The translations under genes were made by a program, and so were the position numbers. Of a stretch of DNA of 55,861 nt, positions 19,514 to 27,699 are shown piece after piece (position 1 is the first letter of the stretch; each line of letters starts with the position of its first letter). The stretch is from Bdellovibrionales bacterium CG10_big_fil_rev_8_21_14_0_10_45_34 (GTDB lineage: Bacteria > Bdellovibrionota > Bdellovibrionia > Bdellovibrionales > 1-14-0-10-45-34), in assembly GCA_002778785.1 (NCBI GenBank), contig PEZS01000006.1, positions 780 through 56,640 on the forward strand. Direction: 5' to 3'. The notes beneath the pieces were generated by a model. The model saw only the letters and a list, made by a program, of their open reading frames with translations, was not told the origin of the DNA and did not search any database.

Positions 19514-19873
19514 TCAGCGGTTTTTGTAAGGGTCGCCGGAGTACTTCCAAAGCCTATTTTTTAAAAATGATGGTACAACCAAAGAAACGGCACTAGCCAT
19601 CTTCTTTAAAAGACTAAAACTTTTCATTCCCCAGGGGTAATGGCTTAAAAGAACATCGTTATCTAGTACCCTAAAAAAATAATCGAGGATTAGGGCCATA
19701 ATGACAAAATCGTCCATTAGACCGAAAACAGGAATCCAGTCTGGGATCAAATCGATCGGAGAAACAATCAGTGCGACAAGGGCAAGAATCACCTTCTTGT
19801 CTCGATTAGGAATGCGCTGATCGCCCGCTACATTTTTAAAAAAGTCGACGAGGTCTTTAAAAAACTGAACCAT
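19514..19873 (-). CDS. YkvA-family (DUF1232) small membrane protein
   Basis: A 119-residue protein with the DUF1232 core: PNRDKKVILALVALIVSPIDLIPDWIPVFGLMDDFVIMALILDYFF, where SPIDLIPDxIP and GxxDD are the family hallmarks. Two hydrophobic segments flank the Asp-Pro turn. The C-terminus is basic. It is convergent with the preceding unknown gene. The family is clear; its function is not established. Confidence 0.88.
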   Translation of the reverse strand: MVQFFKDLVDFFKNVAGDQRIPNRDKKVILALVALIVSPIDLIPDWIPVFGLMDDFVIMALILDYFFRVLDNDVLLSHYPWGMKSFSLLKKMASAVSLVVPSFLKNRLWKYSGDPYKNR

Positions 19874-19928
19874 TTGATGACTATCTCAAAAATCCTCAGA
19901 TTCTCAATAGGTCCTTAGGAGCACCTAG

Positions 19929-20474
19929 TTATTTTGCCATTGAGTATTTGGGAAAGTACACCCATTCGTAATGGGGCAACCCTCCGGTATTGTATCTCAC
20001 CCACTGAAGTAAACCGACTGAAAAACCCGTGACGACTAGATTGGAACTTTCTTCTGTGGGAATCAGCTGAGCGCTCATTTCAAAGCTTATGCGCTCATTG
20101 CAAATTCGAACGCCTCCCACAATGGCGCAGCTTATCGGCGCAGTCTTATGCAACCGAAACGTGCCGTTGGTTCTTACCTGTGCAGTATCTTCAAACTTAT
20201 AATTTTTGACTTCTTCACTCTGCGGGTCCTGATACGGAATGGTCGTCGCGCACGTTATGAGCATTTCGTTAGTTGTGCATTCGACTGCAGTGACTGCGGG
20301 CGTGCATTCACCGCTCTGGCATATGTTATGATTCATCCTCACCGAAGCATTTATGACTGAGTCTGAAAGTGCGACCCCATCAAAATTTGTGACCGCATGC
20401 CCGCGAGTTCCTAAAATCGACATTAGAGTTAAACAAACGAAGAATAGAGAAGACTTGTATACAGATGATACCAT
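19929..20474 (-). CDS. Hypothetical exported protein
   Basis: A 181-residue protein starting MVSSVYKSSLFFVCLTLMSILGTRGHA, a standard signal peptide. The mature part contains six to seven Cys residues (ICQSGECTPAVTAVECTTNEMLITC) likely to form disulfides in the periplasm, followed by beta-type sequence. The ATG at 20474 has AAGGGGG close upstream. A longer frame from 20606 would place 44 polar residues before the signal and is rejected. No family is recognised. It may belong to the set of exported unknown proteins around the glycine-rich giant. Confidence 0.68.
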   Translation of the reverse strand: MVSSVYKSSLFFVCLTLMSILGTRGHAVTNFDGVALSDSVINASVRMNHNICQSGECTPAVTAVECTTNEMLITCATTIPYQDPQSEEVKNYKFEDTAQVRTNGTFRLHKTAPISCAIVGGVRICNERISFEMSAQLIPTEESSNLVVTGFSVGLLQWVRYNTGGLPHYEWVYFPKYSMAK

Positions 20475-20782
20475 TGGGCCCCCTTGAAAGTGTCTCACAT
20501 TGAGAACGTTATCATTGGAACTGCCATCTAAACAACTTGAACCGTGAGGTGTAACTTTCTGAGGATACCTGTCACACACAAATAGGAGCGTTTCAGATTT
20601 AGACACTGATGTCTTGCCGCCTGAAACTCAGGACCTCTGTCTGGGCACACCTCGTGCACCTGACTGTTTACTAGTTCGAACATTTAGTGTGCGCAGAGCA
20701 GTTGTCGCGGTTTCCATTCTTATTTTGGCTTCTGTACCCGCCTCGCCTTCGTTTCACTAATCCATCTAGTAGAAGAAAACAT
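20475..20782. other. Intergenic region between divergent unknown genes
   Basis: This 308-bp stretch should contain promoters for both flanking genes. I see no clear promoter, repeat or RNA structure. Open frames from both sides extend into it only through poor non-ATG or internal starts. Confidence 0.35.
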
Positions 20783-21361
20783 ATGAAATTTCGTGGTAGC
20801 TTGGTTGATTTGCTACTTCCGCCAATTGGGCTTGTCTTATCGATTTCACTTTTGGTTTTATCGGCTGCGAACAGCCAACATACCGTCGACAAAAAACTAG
20901 GGCGCTCCGCTAGTCGAGGATGTGGGGGTACTGAGCGGGTCTCAAAACTTGATAAGAAGACTTGTGTACTCAAGGTCACTAGTTGGAGTAAGGAAAAGCT
21001 TTTCGCACATAGCGACTTTAGCAGTAGAACTGGCACAATTATAGTTGGTCGCATTGAGCAAAATATTGACAACCAAGAAGTGGCTGATGGCTGGATAGAT
21101 TTGTACTACGAATTTTTAAAAGTGAAAAAAAGTTCTAGCACTCCCAAATATGGTTTAGATGCGAGATCGCAAGACGAATATGACCAAGATTTCGCACTTT
21201 TTGAAGAGCTTGTCGCTCGGGTCCATGATAAGTCCAACGCTCTGGAAGATTCAGTTGCCGACAGGTACAAACGGCACTTAACGGAAGTTAGAAGTCAATT
21301 GCAGCGATTGGCTCCGGCGGAATCCGCTGGAGCCGCTTTCTTCTCTAGCGGTGCTCAGTAA
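20783..21361 (+). CDS. Hypothetical membrane-anchored or exported protein
   Basis: A 192-residue protein with an N-terminal hydrophobic segment (LVDLLLPPIGLVLSISLLVLSAANS) that could be a signal anchor. The rest is hydrophilic, with a Gly/Cys patch (SRGCGG), a beta-like segment (GTIIVGRIEQNIDNQEVADGWIDLYYEFLK) and a helical C-terminal third. The ATG at 20783 directly precedes the hydrophobic segment; a longer frame from 20687 adds 32 residues with no support. It lies 57 bp before another exported unknown protein on the same strand, so the two may form an operon. No family is recognised. Confidence 0.6.
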   Translation: MKFRGSLVDLLLPPIGLVLSISLLVLSAANSQHTVDKKLGRSASRGCGGTERVSKLDKKTCVLKVTSWSKEKLFAHSDFSSRTGTIIVGRIEQNIDNQEVADGWIDLYYEFLKVKKSSSTPKYGLDARSQDEYDQDFALFEELVARVHDKSNALEDSVADRYKRHLTEVRSQLQRLAPAESAGAAFFSSGAQ

Positions 21362-21418
21362 GTAGCAACGGACTGTTCGAATGCAATCGAAGGAATGAAA
21401 TCTTTTGTGGAGGATGAA

Positions 21419-22081
21419 ATGAACAAGAGCCTAATAATTTTAATCGGTCTCATTCAAATGGGATTTTCGACAGCTGGTGCCGAAGTCGACACAGCACAAA
21501 ATGTCCAAAAAATGATCGAAAGTCTAGATGATAAAGAGCTGGAAAAAGTGACTCGTTCAAACGACGAATTTTCAAAATGGTGGTCTAGCCTCTCCGAGTG
21601 GCAACGAAGGGCTTTGCGTGCAACATTGTCGACGATCTCGCCTGTCACCGGAGGAGTTCTAGCCGGAAGCGATCTCCTAAACATCATTGAGCGAAATTCT
21701 AATGCCAGGAAGGATGAGGAATCTAGAAGAGTGATGAAATTCTTCGTCAGCGAACGAAATCCAAAGATTCCCCGACCTGCGAAATCCGGCTCTTATGATG
21801 CGGACTCGGGATTAAGCCCCGAGACGATAGCCGAATTTGAAGCGGCAGGTAAAAAATTACAGTCAAAGGAAGGAACTCGCGAAAAGTGGCAAGCTATCTT
21901 GAAGAGAGTGCAATGTAGTACGGAGGACGATGCTCACATCTTAAATACCAAAGACACTGGGTGTTCGGAAGCTGCAATTGGTGATGCAAGTGCGAACCAT
22001 CAAACTAAGATCACCGCGGCACCAAGGGTAAAAGCTTCTGCAGAAACCAACGCGGCCCAAGTATCAGCCGGCACAAAATAA
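21419..22081 (+). CDS. Hypothetical exported protein
   Basis: A 220-residue protein starting MNKSLIILIGLIQMGFSTAGAE, a signal peptide. The ATG at 21419 has GGAGG at 5-nt spacing, better than the in-frame ATG at 21395. The mature protein is helical and charged (NVQKMIESLDDKELEKVTRSNDEF), with a hydrophobic patch (TISPVTGGVLAGSDLLNI) and a Thr/Ala-rich tail. It is probably co-transcribed with the preceding gene. No family is recognised. Confidence 0.65.
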   Translation: MNKSLIILIGLIQMGFSTAGAEVDTAQNVQKMIESLDDKELEKVTRSNDEFSKWWSSLSEWQRRALRATLSTISPVTGGVLAGSDLLNIIERNSNARKDEESRRVMKFFVSERNPKIPRPAKSGSYDADSGLSPETIAEFEAAGKKLQSKEGTREKWQAILKRVQCSTEDDAHILNTKDTGCSEAAIGDASANHQTKITAAPRVKASAETNAAQVSAGTK

Positions 22082-22105
22082 TCTAAACTTAATTGACAAA
22101 AGCCC

Positions 22106-22951
22106 TCAAATTCTTGCGCAGAAATTGCGCAAGACGTTTGAGAAAATCTCAGCCATCTTTGCCATCTCAGAAGTGACTTCTTCGTGAGTCAGCGCAGAGT
22201 CGGTTAGGCCCGCCGCTAAGTTGCTGATGCAGCTGAGTCCAACGATGCTGGCGCCCATGTGATTTAAAGCGATAGACTCATTCACTGTGCTCATACCAAC
22301 TGCCGATATCCCAAGCTTTTGCAGATACCGGACTTCAGCTGGCGTTTCATAGCTTGGTCCCAGTAGGCCGCCGTAGACACCTGTAAAGTATTTTATTTTA
22401 AGCTCTTCCAAAACGTTCTTGAGTTTGCTCGAAAGCTCCCTGTTGTAGACCTTTGACATATCGGGGAACCTTGGGCCAAGTGGCAAACATTCTTTACCTA
22501 TCAACGGGTTTAACCCAGTCAGATTTATATGATCCTCAATCAACATAAAACTTCCGGGCTTCATCGCCGTGTTGAGTCCCCCGCTGGCATTTGTTATAAC
22601 AAACTGCGAACAGCCCCAAAACTTCAAGGCCCGAACCAAATAGACAACCTCATCGATGTTGTGGCCCTCGTAATAATGAACACGGCCTTGAAGAATCGCA
22701 ATTTCGCTTGCGACACCTTTTGCAGATCCCCCTGCCTTGCCAACAAAGAGCTGCCCCTTATGGCCTTCAACAGTTGGTGATAGAAAATGCGGAATTTTAG
22801 AATACTCAAGCACCTTCGGCTCAGTGAGCGATTCTGCAAAAGCACCTAGGCCCGACCCGAGTACAACACATGTCTTTGGAGCAGGCCCGAGCTCTTTATC
22901 AAGGTAGGCTTTTGTTTCTTTCAGTCTTTCAACAAGTGATGCTGTTTTCAT
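22106..22951 (-). CDS. Purine nucleoside phosphorylase (inosine/guanosine type)
   Basis: Phosphorolysis of purine (deoxy)ribonucleosides to base and (deoxy)ribose-1-phosphate. The 281-residue sequence has the trimeric PNP hallmarks: CVVLGSGLGAFAESL near the N-terminus (phosphate site), VEGHKGQLFVG, QGRVHYYEGH, ITNASGGLNTAMKPGSFMLIEDHINLTG, and GISAVGMSTVNESIALNHMG. This matches the PunA/mammalian-type family rather than the hexameric DeoD type. It is third in the minus-strand run deoC-deoA-PNP. Its product deoxyribose-1-phosphate needs phosphopentomutase to reach DeoC, and that gene is not in the window. Confidence 0.93.
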   Translation of the reverse strand: MKTASLVERLKETKAYLDKELGPAPKTCVVLGSGLGAFAESLTEPKVLEYSKIPHFLSPTVEGHKGQLFVGKAGGSAKGVASEIAILQGRVHYYEGHNIDEVVYLVRALKFWGCSQFVITNASGGLNTAMKPGSFMLIEDHINLTGLNPLIGKECLPLGPRFPDMSKVYNRELSSKLKNVLEELKIKYFTGVYGGLLGPSYETPAEVRYLQKLGISAVGMSTVNESIALNHMGASIVGLSCISNLAAGLTDSALTHEEVTSEMAKMAEIFSNVLRNFCARI

Positions 22952-23024
22952 TAGTTCTCTTTCTCTAGTCTAAATATTTCTTTATAGCTCACGGATCCCC
23001 CGACAGGAAAATTCGTTACGGCTC

Positions 23025-24353
23025 TCATTTAGAGCCACTAGACCCGGGTAAATAGTAATTCACTTCGTCGTAAGGCTTAACGCGGCTAAAGTTTCCTTCA
23101 TCAAAGCGGAGCGAGCTAAATAGACGCCTTTGCGCAGACTCCACGCCCTTGTTGTTTCGGTGGTAGAGTTTCGCTATGACTTCGCCAACGCTCACTTTCT
23201 GACCTAACTTCACAAACCATTCAATGCCGACGCTGTGATCAATCTTGTCAGAAAGGGATTTTCTCCCGGCTCCTAAGTCGATAGCAGCATAGCCAGCTTG
23301 CTCGACATCAATTGAAGTCAGCGTGCCAGAGTGCGCGGATTTAACTTCGATCACCTCGCTCGACACCTTTAGATCACTCAGTTGGCCGCCCTGATGTTTG
23401 ACCACGTTTTCAAATTTCTCATAGGCTTTACCCGAACTGATTAGCTTACCAGCAAGTTGAAACCCTTCATCTAAACTCGAGGCCTTTCCGGTAATCTCTA
23501 ACATAGCGCCGGCAAGAAAGAGGCTAAGCTGATAGGTATCGCTCCACGAATCGTCACGGTTGCCTTTTAAGATTTCTAGACACTCATTTACTTCTAAAGC
23601 ATTGCCAATGGCGCAGCCGAGAGGTTGCTCCATCGAAGTCAAAAAAGTGGTTGCAGGAACCCCCTTCAAGGCAGAAATCTTGCCCAAGTTGTCGGCGAGT
23701 TTTTTTGCATCTTCTAAACTCTTCATAAAGGCGCCAGATCCGAATTTAACATCGAAAACGAGTGCGCGCGCACCTTCGGCCAGTTTTTTAGAGAGTATAC
23801 TGGCGCAGATGAGAGGAATGCTTTCAACGGTTCCGGTAACATCTCTCAGGGCGTAAAGTTTTTTGTCCGCAGGGCAGATGCGCTCAGTTTGCCCAATAAA
23901 GGAGATTCCTAATTCTGTAAGTTGCCGCTTGAACTCGGCAATCGAAAGATTTGTGCGAAAGCCGGGGATGCTCTCAAGTTTGTCGAGCGTGCCGCCAGTA
24001 TGCCCGAGCCCCCGGCCTGACATCATCGGAACAATAACATCACAACAGGCTACTATCGGACCCAAGATAAAACTTGTTTTATCTCCAACGCCTCCGGTGC
24101 TGTGCTTGTCGCATGTGGGGAGCTTAAGATCTCGAAGGTCAACTTGATCTCCGGATGTTTGCATAATGTCTTCAAGCTCAAGTGTTTCTTCTGCAGACAA
24201 AGACTGAAAGTAAACGGCCATTAGCCATGCAGAAACTTGTTCATCTGGAATTTCGCCCTTGACGTATCCTTGAATAAAAAAGGTCAATTCATCTCGAGTT
24301 AGCGAGTATCCGTTGCGTTTTTTACGGATCAGCTCGGCGACATTGTATTTCAC
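23025..24353 (-). CDS. deoA: Thymidine/pyrimidine-nucleoside phosphorylase
   Basis: Cleaves thymidine, deoxyuridine or uridine with phosphate. The 442-residue protein has the family signature MSGRGLGHTGGTLDKLE and the phosphate-binding KHSTGGVGDKTS, with the usual alpha/beta domains and a C-terminal barrel-sandwich domain. The start is GTG at 24353 with AAGGAG upstream. Its length is close to both DeoA and Pdp (about 430 to 440), so substrate breadth cannot be settled. It lies between deoC and the purine phosphorylase, which points to a nucleoside catabolic operon. Confidence 0.92.
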   Translation of the reverse strand: MKYNVAELIRKKRNGYSLTRDELTFFIQGYVKGEIPDEQVSAWLMAVYFQSLSAEETLELEDIMQTSGDQVDLRDLKLPTCDKHSTGGVGDKTSFILGPIVACCDVIVPMMSGRGLGHTGGTLDKLESIPGFRTNLSIAEFKRQLTELGISFIGQTERICPADKKLYALRDVTGTVESIPLICASILSKKLAEGARALVFDVKFGSGAFMKSLEDAKKLADNLGKISALKGVPATTFLTSMEQPLGCAIGNALEVNECLEILKGNRDDSWSDTYQLSLFLAGAMLEITGKASSLDEGFQLAGKLISSGKAYEKFENVVKHQGGQLSDLKVSSEVIEVKSAHSGTLTSIDVEQAGYAAIDLGAGRKSLSDKIDHSVGIEWFVKLGQKVSVGEVIAKLYHRNNKGVESAQRRLFSSLRFDEGNFSRVKPYDEVNYYLPGSSGSK

Positions 24354-24504
24354 TCTTTTTTACTCCTTAATGAAGGCTTCTACTTCAATCAATAGGCTTG
24401 AGAGTCTGGCGGAAAGGCAGCTACCTTCTAAGCCTATTCATATATCTTTCGCCAATCAAATCTCTTTCTATTTTGCCATGTCCGCGCGAAAGCTTAAAGG
24501 TTGC

Positions 24505-25311
24505 CTAATAGCTTGTGCCGATGTCCTTCAAAGCTCCTTTAGATGTAGGTTTTTTTTCGCCCATTAGCTCGCCAACGATAGCAACGCTCCTGCTGAGGCC
24601 CAATCGATTGGCGCCTGCGGCGATCATATTCAAAGCATCTTCTAAATTTTTAATGCCGCCAGAGGCTTTTACTCCCTTTTCAGGCCCAACAATTTTTCGC
24701 ATAAGAGCAACAGCTTCACATCGGGCGCCATGCTGAGAAAATCCCGTCGATGTTTTCACAAAGTCTGCGCCGGCCGCCATCGCAATCGCCGAAGCAGCGG
24801 AGATTTGTAAATCATTGAGTTCGCTAATTTCTAAAATCACCTTAACCGTCTTTTTGTCTGAAGTAGAGCTAGATCGAGCTGCATTGTGAGGCCTAAAGCC
24901 ATTGACGACCGAGCTAATTTCTTCAAACAATTTTTCGTACTGAAAGTTGAAGACATATTGCCGATTCAGAACCATGTCGATTTCATCAACGTCAAGCGAT
25001 CGCGCCTGTACGGACTGAGCCAATTTTGCTTCTATGCTTTCTGCGCCAGATGGAAATCCGACAACTGTTGCGATCTTCACGCTGTTCAACGTTCTCTCAT
25101 TTTGTTTTTTTGTCTTTGTTTCGCTGAGTGCCGGGGTGCTCGCCAATTCTTGCCGACAGTGCTTCACCCACTCTAGGGGTACACATACTGAGAAAAATCC
25201 AAACTCTAGCGCTTGCTGGCAGAGCAGTGTAAAGTCAGCCTCTTTTGCGTCGGGAGTTAACAAAGTGTGATCTATCAATGCAGCTAGTTCGCCGGCTTCC
25301 ATATTGCGCAT
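24505..25311 (-). CDS. deoC: Deoxyribose-phosphate aldolase
   Basis: Splits 2-deoxyribose-5-phosphate into acetaldehyde and glyceraldehyde-3-phosphate. The TIM-barrel motifs are present: ALIDHTLLTPDA at the N-terminus, ATVVGFPSGAE, ADFVKTSTGFS with the Schiff-base lysine, and VKASGGIKNLEDAL with the second lysine. An insertion of Ser/Lys-rich residues (ARSSSTSDKKT) precedes strand 5. The ATG at 25311 has GGAGG 10 nt upstream; an alternative ATG lies 9 nt downstream. It is first in the operon deoC-deoA-PNP. No repressor gene is adjacent. Confidence 0.94.
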   Translation of the reverse strand: MRNMEAGELAALIDHTLLTPDAKEADFTLLCQQALEFGFFSVCVPLEWVKHCRQELASTPALSETKTKKQNERTLNSVKIATVVGFPSGAESIEAKLAQSVQARSLDVDEIDMVLNRQYVFNFQYEKLFEEISSVVNGFRPHNAARSSSTSDKKTVKVILEISELNDLQISAASAIAMAAGADFVKTSTGFSQHGARCEAVALMRKIVGPEKGVKASGGIKNLEDALNMIAAGANRLGLSRSVAIVGELMGEKKPTSKGALKDIGTSY

Positions 25312-25576
25312 GTTAGTAAATCCTCCGTTTTGTTGGCTTCACGTTTAGAGGCATTACATCTAATCATGAAACGTAGGGACTATCGGTAATCACAACCCAA
25401 GAAACATTTTTTAAAGCGAAAATCGCTCCAGAAGCGAGCCCCTAACATACGACCTGATGGCAGCTACGTCCAGGTGCGTATTACAATCCGCGTGTAGAGC
25501 CAAAAAATCATTACCCCTTAGCCGTCGCCCTAGATAGTCTTATTAGATAAGCGATAACTTTTTAGGGGAGAGCTCA

Positions 25577-26101
25577 ATGAAAAGAACTCTGAAGACGGTC
25601 TTACTTTGCCTAAGTCTGATGGCGGCGACACTTTCCTACGAGACAGTCTGTGCTCAAAAACAAAAAGGCTCCAGCCAAACCTCCGCCGACGGAGGTGGTA
25701 GCGCGCGAAGGCACTTTGCAACGATACTTTATGCAGGGCTTGGCGGTGCAGCTCTAGGCCTCAGTACGCTCAGTTTTTATGGTCGCCCGCAAGACTATCT
25801 TGTGAACATAGCTTATGGTGCCGCTGCGGGAGTTATTGCGGGTGTTGCCTATGTTACTTACGAGTGGCTAACCGAGCCAAGCTCCGTATATGGTGAGCTC
25901 GGCGGAGCAGAGAATTTTTGGGTTGGCCGACAACATAACCAGGCGCCCTCAGCAGCCGTTAATCTGGCTAGATACCAAAAGCCAGAGGCGTGGGGACTGA
26001 AGCTCTCACCTTTACTCTTATCAAACTCATCAAACAGTTGGGCTCGCCCCAGCCCGAATGAAAGCTATACTAGCGGGTTAGCAATAAATATTTCGATGTA
26101 G
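25577..26101 (+). CDS. Hypothetical exported protein with glycine-rich membrane segments
   Basis: A 174-residue protein with a signal peptide (TLKTVLLCLSLMAATLSYETVCA), a short basic linker, then two Gly/Ala-rich hydrophobic segments (FATILYAGLGGAALGLSTLSF and VNIAYGAAAGVIAGVAYVTY) that may form a helical hairpin in a membrane. The C-terminal part is polar and beta-like, ending in a hydrophobic SGLAINISM, which resembles the terminal strand of an outer-membrane protein. GGGGAGAG precedes the ATG. It is isolated between deoC and pilT. No family is recognised. Confidence 0.68.
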   Translation: MKRTLKTVLLCLSLMAATLSYETVCAQKQKGSSQTSADGGGSARRHFATILYAGLGGAALGLSTLSFYGRPQDYLVNIAYGAAAGVIAGVAYVTYEWLTEPSSVYGELGGAENFWVGRQHNQAPSAAVNLARYQKPEAWGLKLSPLLLSNSSNSWARPSPNESYTSGLAINISM

Positions 26102-26339
26102 TAAGAAACCGTCTTTACATTAATCGTCAACACACCATCAGTACCAACTCTCATCAAAAATGCTGATGACAAAAACCGGAGATTCTTCGTTTTCTCGATT
26201 TAATTTTAATCGATGACGGGCTTAATTCGCCACCTTAACTACGCTTTAAATATGCACGACAATATAAAGCCATGTACATCAGTCTTCGTAAGCCACTGAA
26301 AACACGCAGCTTTTTGTTCGGCGCCAGAGGCATCGGCAA

Positions 26340-27557
26340 TCAGCCGCTCTTTTTGAGAGGATTCACAGGCAGCGAAATTGAAGTCGTGTTAGCGCTTGGC
26401 TGTGCCGACTTTATTTGTGGGTTAATTTCATGAAGCGGCTTCTTGCTGGCTTCTGACGATTTCGCGTTTTGTGAATTTGAGGAAGATTTATCTAGAGGTG
26501 GTTCAGAGTGAAAAGACATGTCCTCTACTTTTTTACCCAAGAAAGAGGCACCATCTTTTGGCGTTATAAGTCCTCGTTTGATCAAATCTTTCACCGAGTC
26601 TTCAAAGGTGAACATTCCTTGCTGCCGTCCTAGCTGCATCGAAGAAACGATCTGAAAAGTCTTTCCTTCTCGAATCAAGTTAGCGATTGCAGTCGTATTC
26701 ACTAAGCATTCAAGAACAGCCGCTCGCCCCTGACCATCGGCTCGAGGCAAAAGCCCCTGTGCTAAAACTCCGCGCAAACTCTCAGATAGCATGACCCTGA
26801 TTTGAGCCTGTTGATCTGCCGGAAAGGCATCGATGATACGATCTACCGTCTTTGGTGCACTGTTTGTGTGAAGTGTACCAAAAACAAGGTGTCCGGTCTC
26901 CGCGGCAGTGATGGCTAGAGAAATCGTCTCTAGATCTCGCATCTCACCTACTAGTATGATATCGGGGTCTTCACGAAGCGCAGCACGCAAAGCGTTTGCG
27001 AACGATTTCGTGTGGCTCGAAACTTCTCTTTGATTCACGAGACTTTGTTGATTCTGATGCACAAATTCAATGGGGTCTTCAACTGTAAGAATATGCGCTC
27101 GTTCATTTCGATTAATATGATCAAGCAGCGCTGCAAGCGTTGTCGATTTACCGCTACCAGTGGGGCCCGTGACAAGAATGAGACCTTTGTGAACGTTGAT
27201 AAGATCTAACAAGCTTTCTGGTAAATTGAGTTCAGCGACAGTTTTTATAGTCTCCGGAATGATACGAAAAACCGCACCAATTCCTTTTCGCTGCATAAAC
27301 ACGTTGCAACGAAATCGCCCAACTCCCTCGAGGGGATAACTGCAATCTAGTTCCCAGTTTTCAATAAACTGTCGCTTTTGCTTTTCAGTGAGAATCTCGA
27401 AAATTAGCGCTTGGATCTCTTGAGCGTTCAGCTCACGAAAGTTAAGTTTTACCATTTCACCGTGCACGCGAAGGTACGGCGGACTGCCACTCGTAATGTG
27501 CAAGTCAGATGCACTTTGCTTTTTCATTAGGCCAAATAAATCGTCGAGTTTTGCCAT
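26340..27557 (-). CDS. pilT: Type IV pilus retraction ATPase PilT
   Basis: Powers pilus retraction and twitching. Residues 1 to 100 form the N-terminal PAS-like domain. The ATPase core has Walker A GPTGSGKST (131-139), an Asp box (LTVEDPIEFVHQNQQS), Walker B DIILVGEMRDLET (199-211) and a His box (GHLVFGTLHTN). The C-terminal segment AVLECLVNTTAIANLIREGK is the PilT-specific AIRNLIRE-type motif. The protein is 405 residues, about 50 to 60 longer than usual; the extra tail is Ser/Lys/Pro-rich and looks disordered. It is divergent from the RNase E/G gene; no other pilus genes are in the window. Confidence 0.93.
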   Translation of the reverse strand: MAKLDDLFGLMKKQSASDLHITSGSPPYLRVHGEMVKLNFRELNAQEIQALIFEILTEKQKRQFIENWELDCSYPLEGVGRFRCNVFMQRKGIGAVFRIIPETIKTVAELNLPESLLDLINVHKGLILVTGPTGSGKSTTLAALLDHINRNERAHILTVEDPIEFVHQNQQSLVNQREVSSHTKSFANALRAALREDPDIILVGEMRDLETISLAITAAETGHLVFGTLHTNSAPKTVDRIIDAFPADQQAQIRVMLSESLRGVLAQGLLPRADGQGRAAVLECLVNTTAIANLIREGKTFQIVSSMQLGRQQGMFTFEDSVKDLIKRGLITPKDGASFLGKKVEDMSFHSEPPLDKSSSNSQNAKSSEASKKPLHEINPQIKSAQPSANTTSISLPVNPLKKSG

Positions 27558-27699
27558 CTAAAATCCTGCCCGATTAACCTTGAGTTTCTCCAGTGATTCC
27601 TCTAACTTATCGGGTTGTAGTGTCGGATTTCTTAACAGTTCCGCGACTGGCCTCGACGCAAGTGATGGTCGCCCTTCGACGAAAGTACAGGATCTTAGT

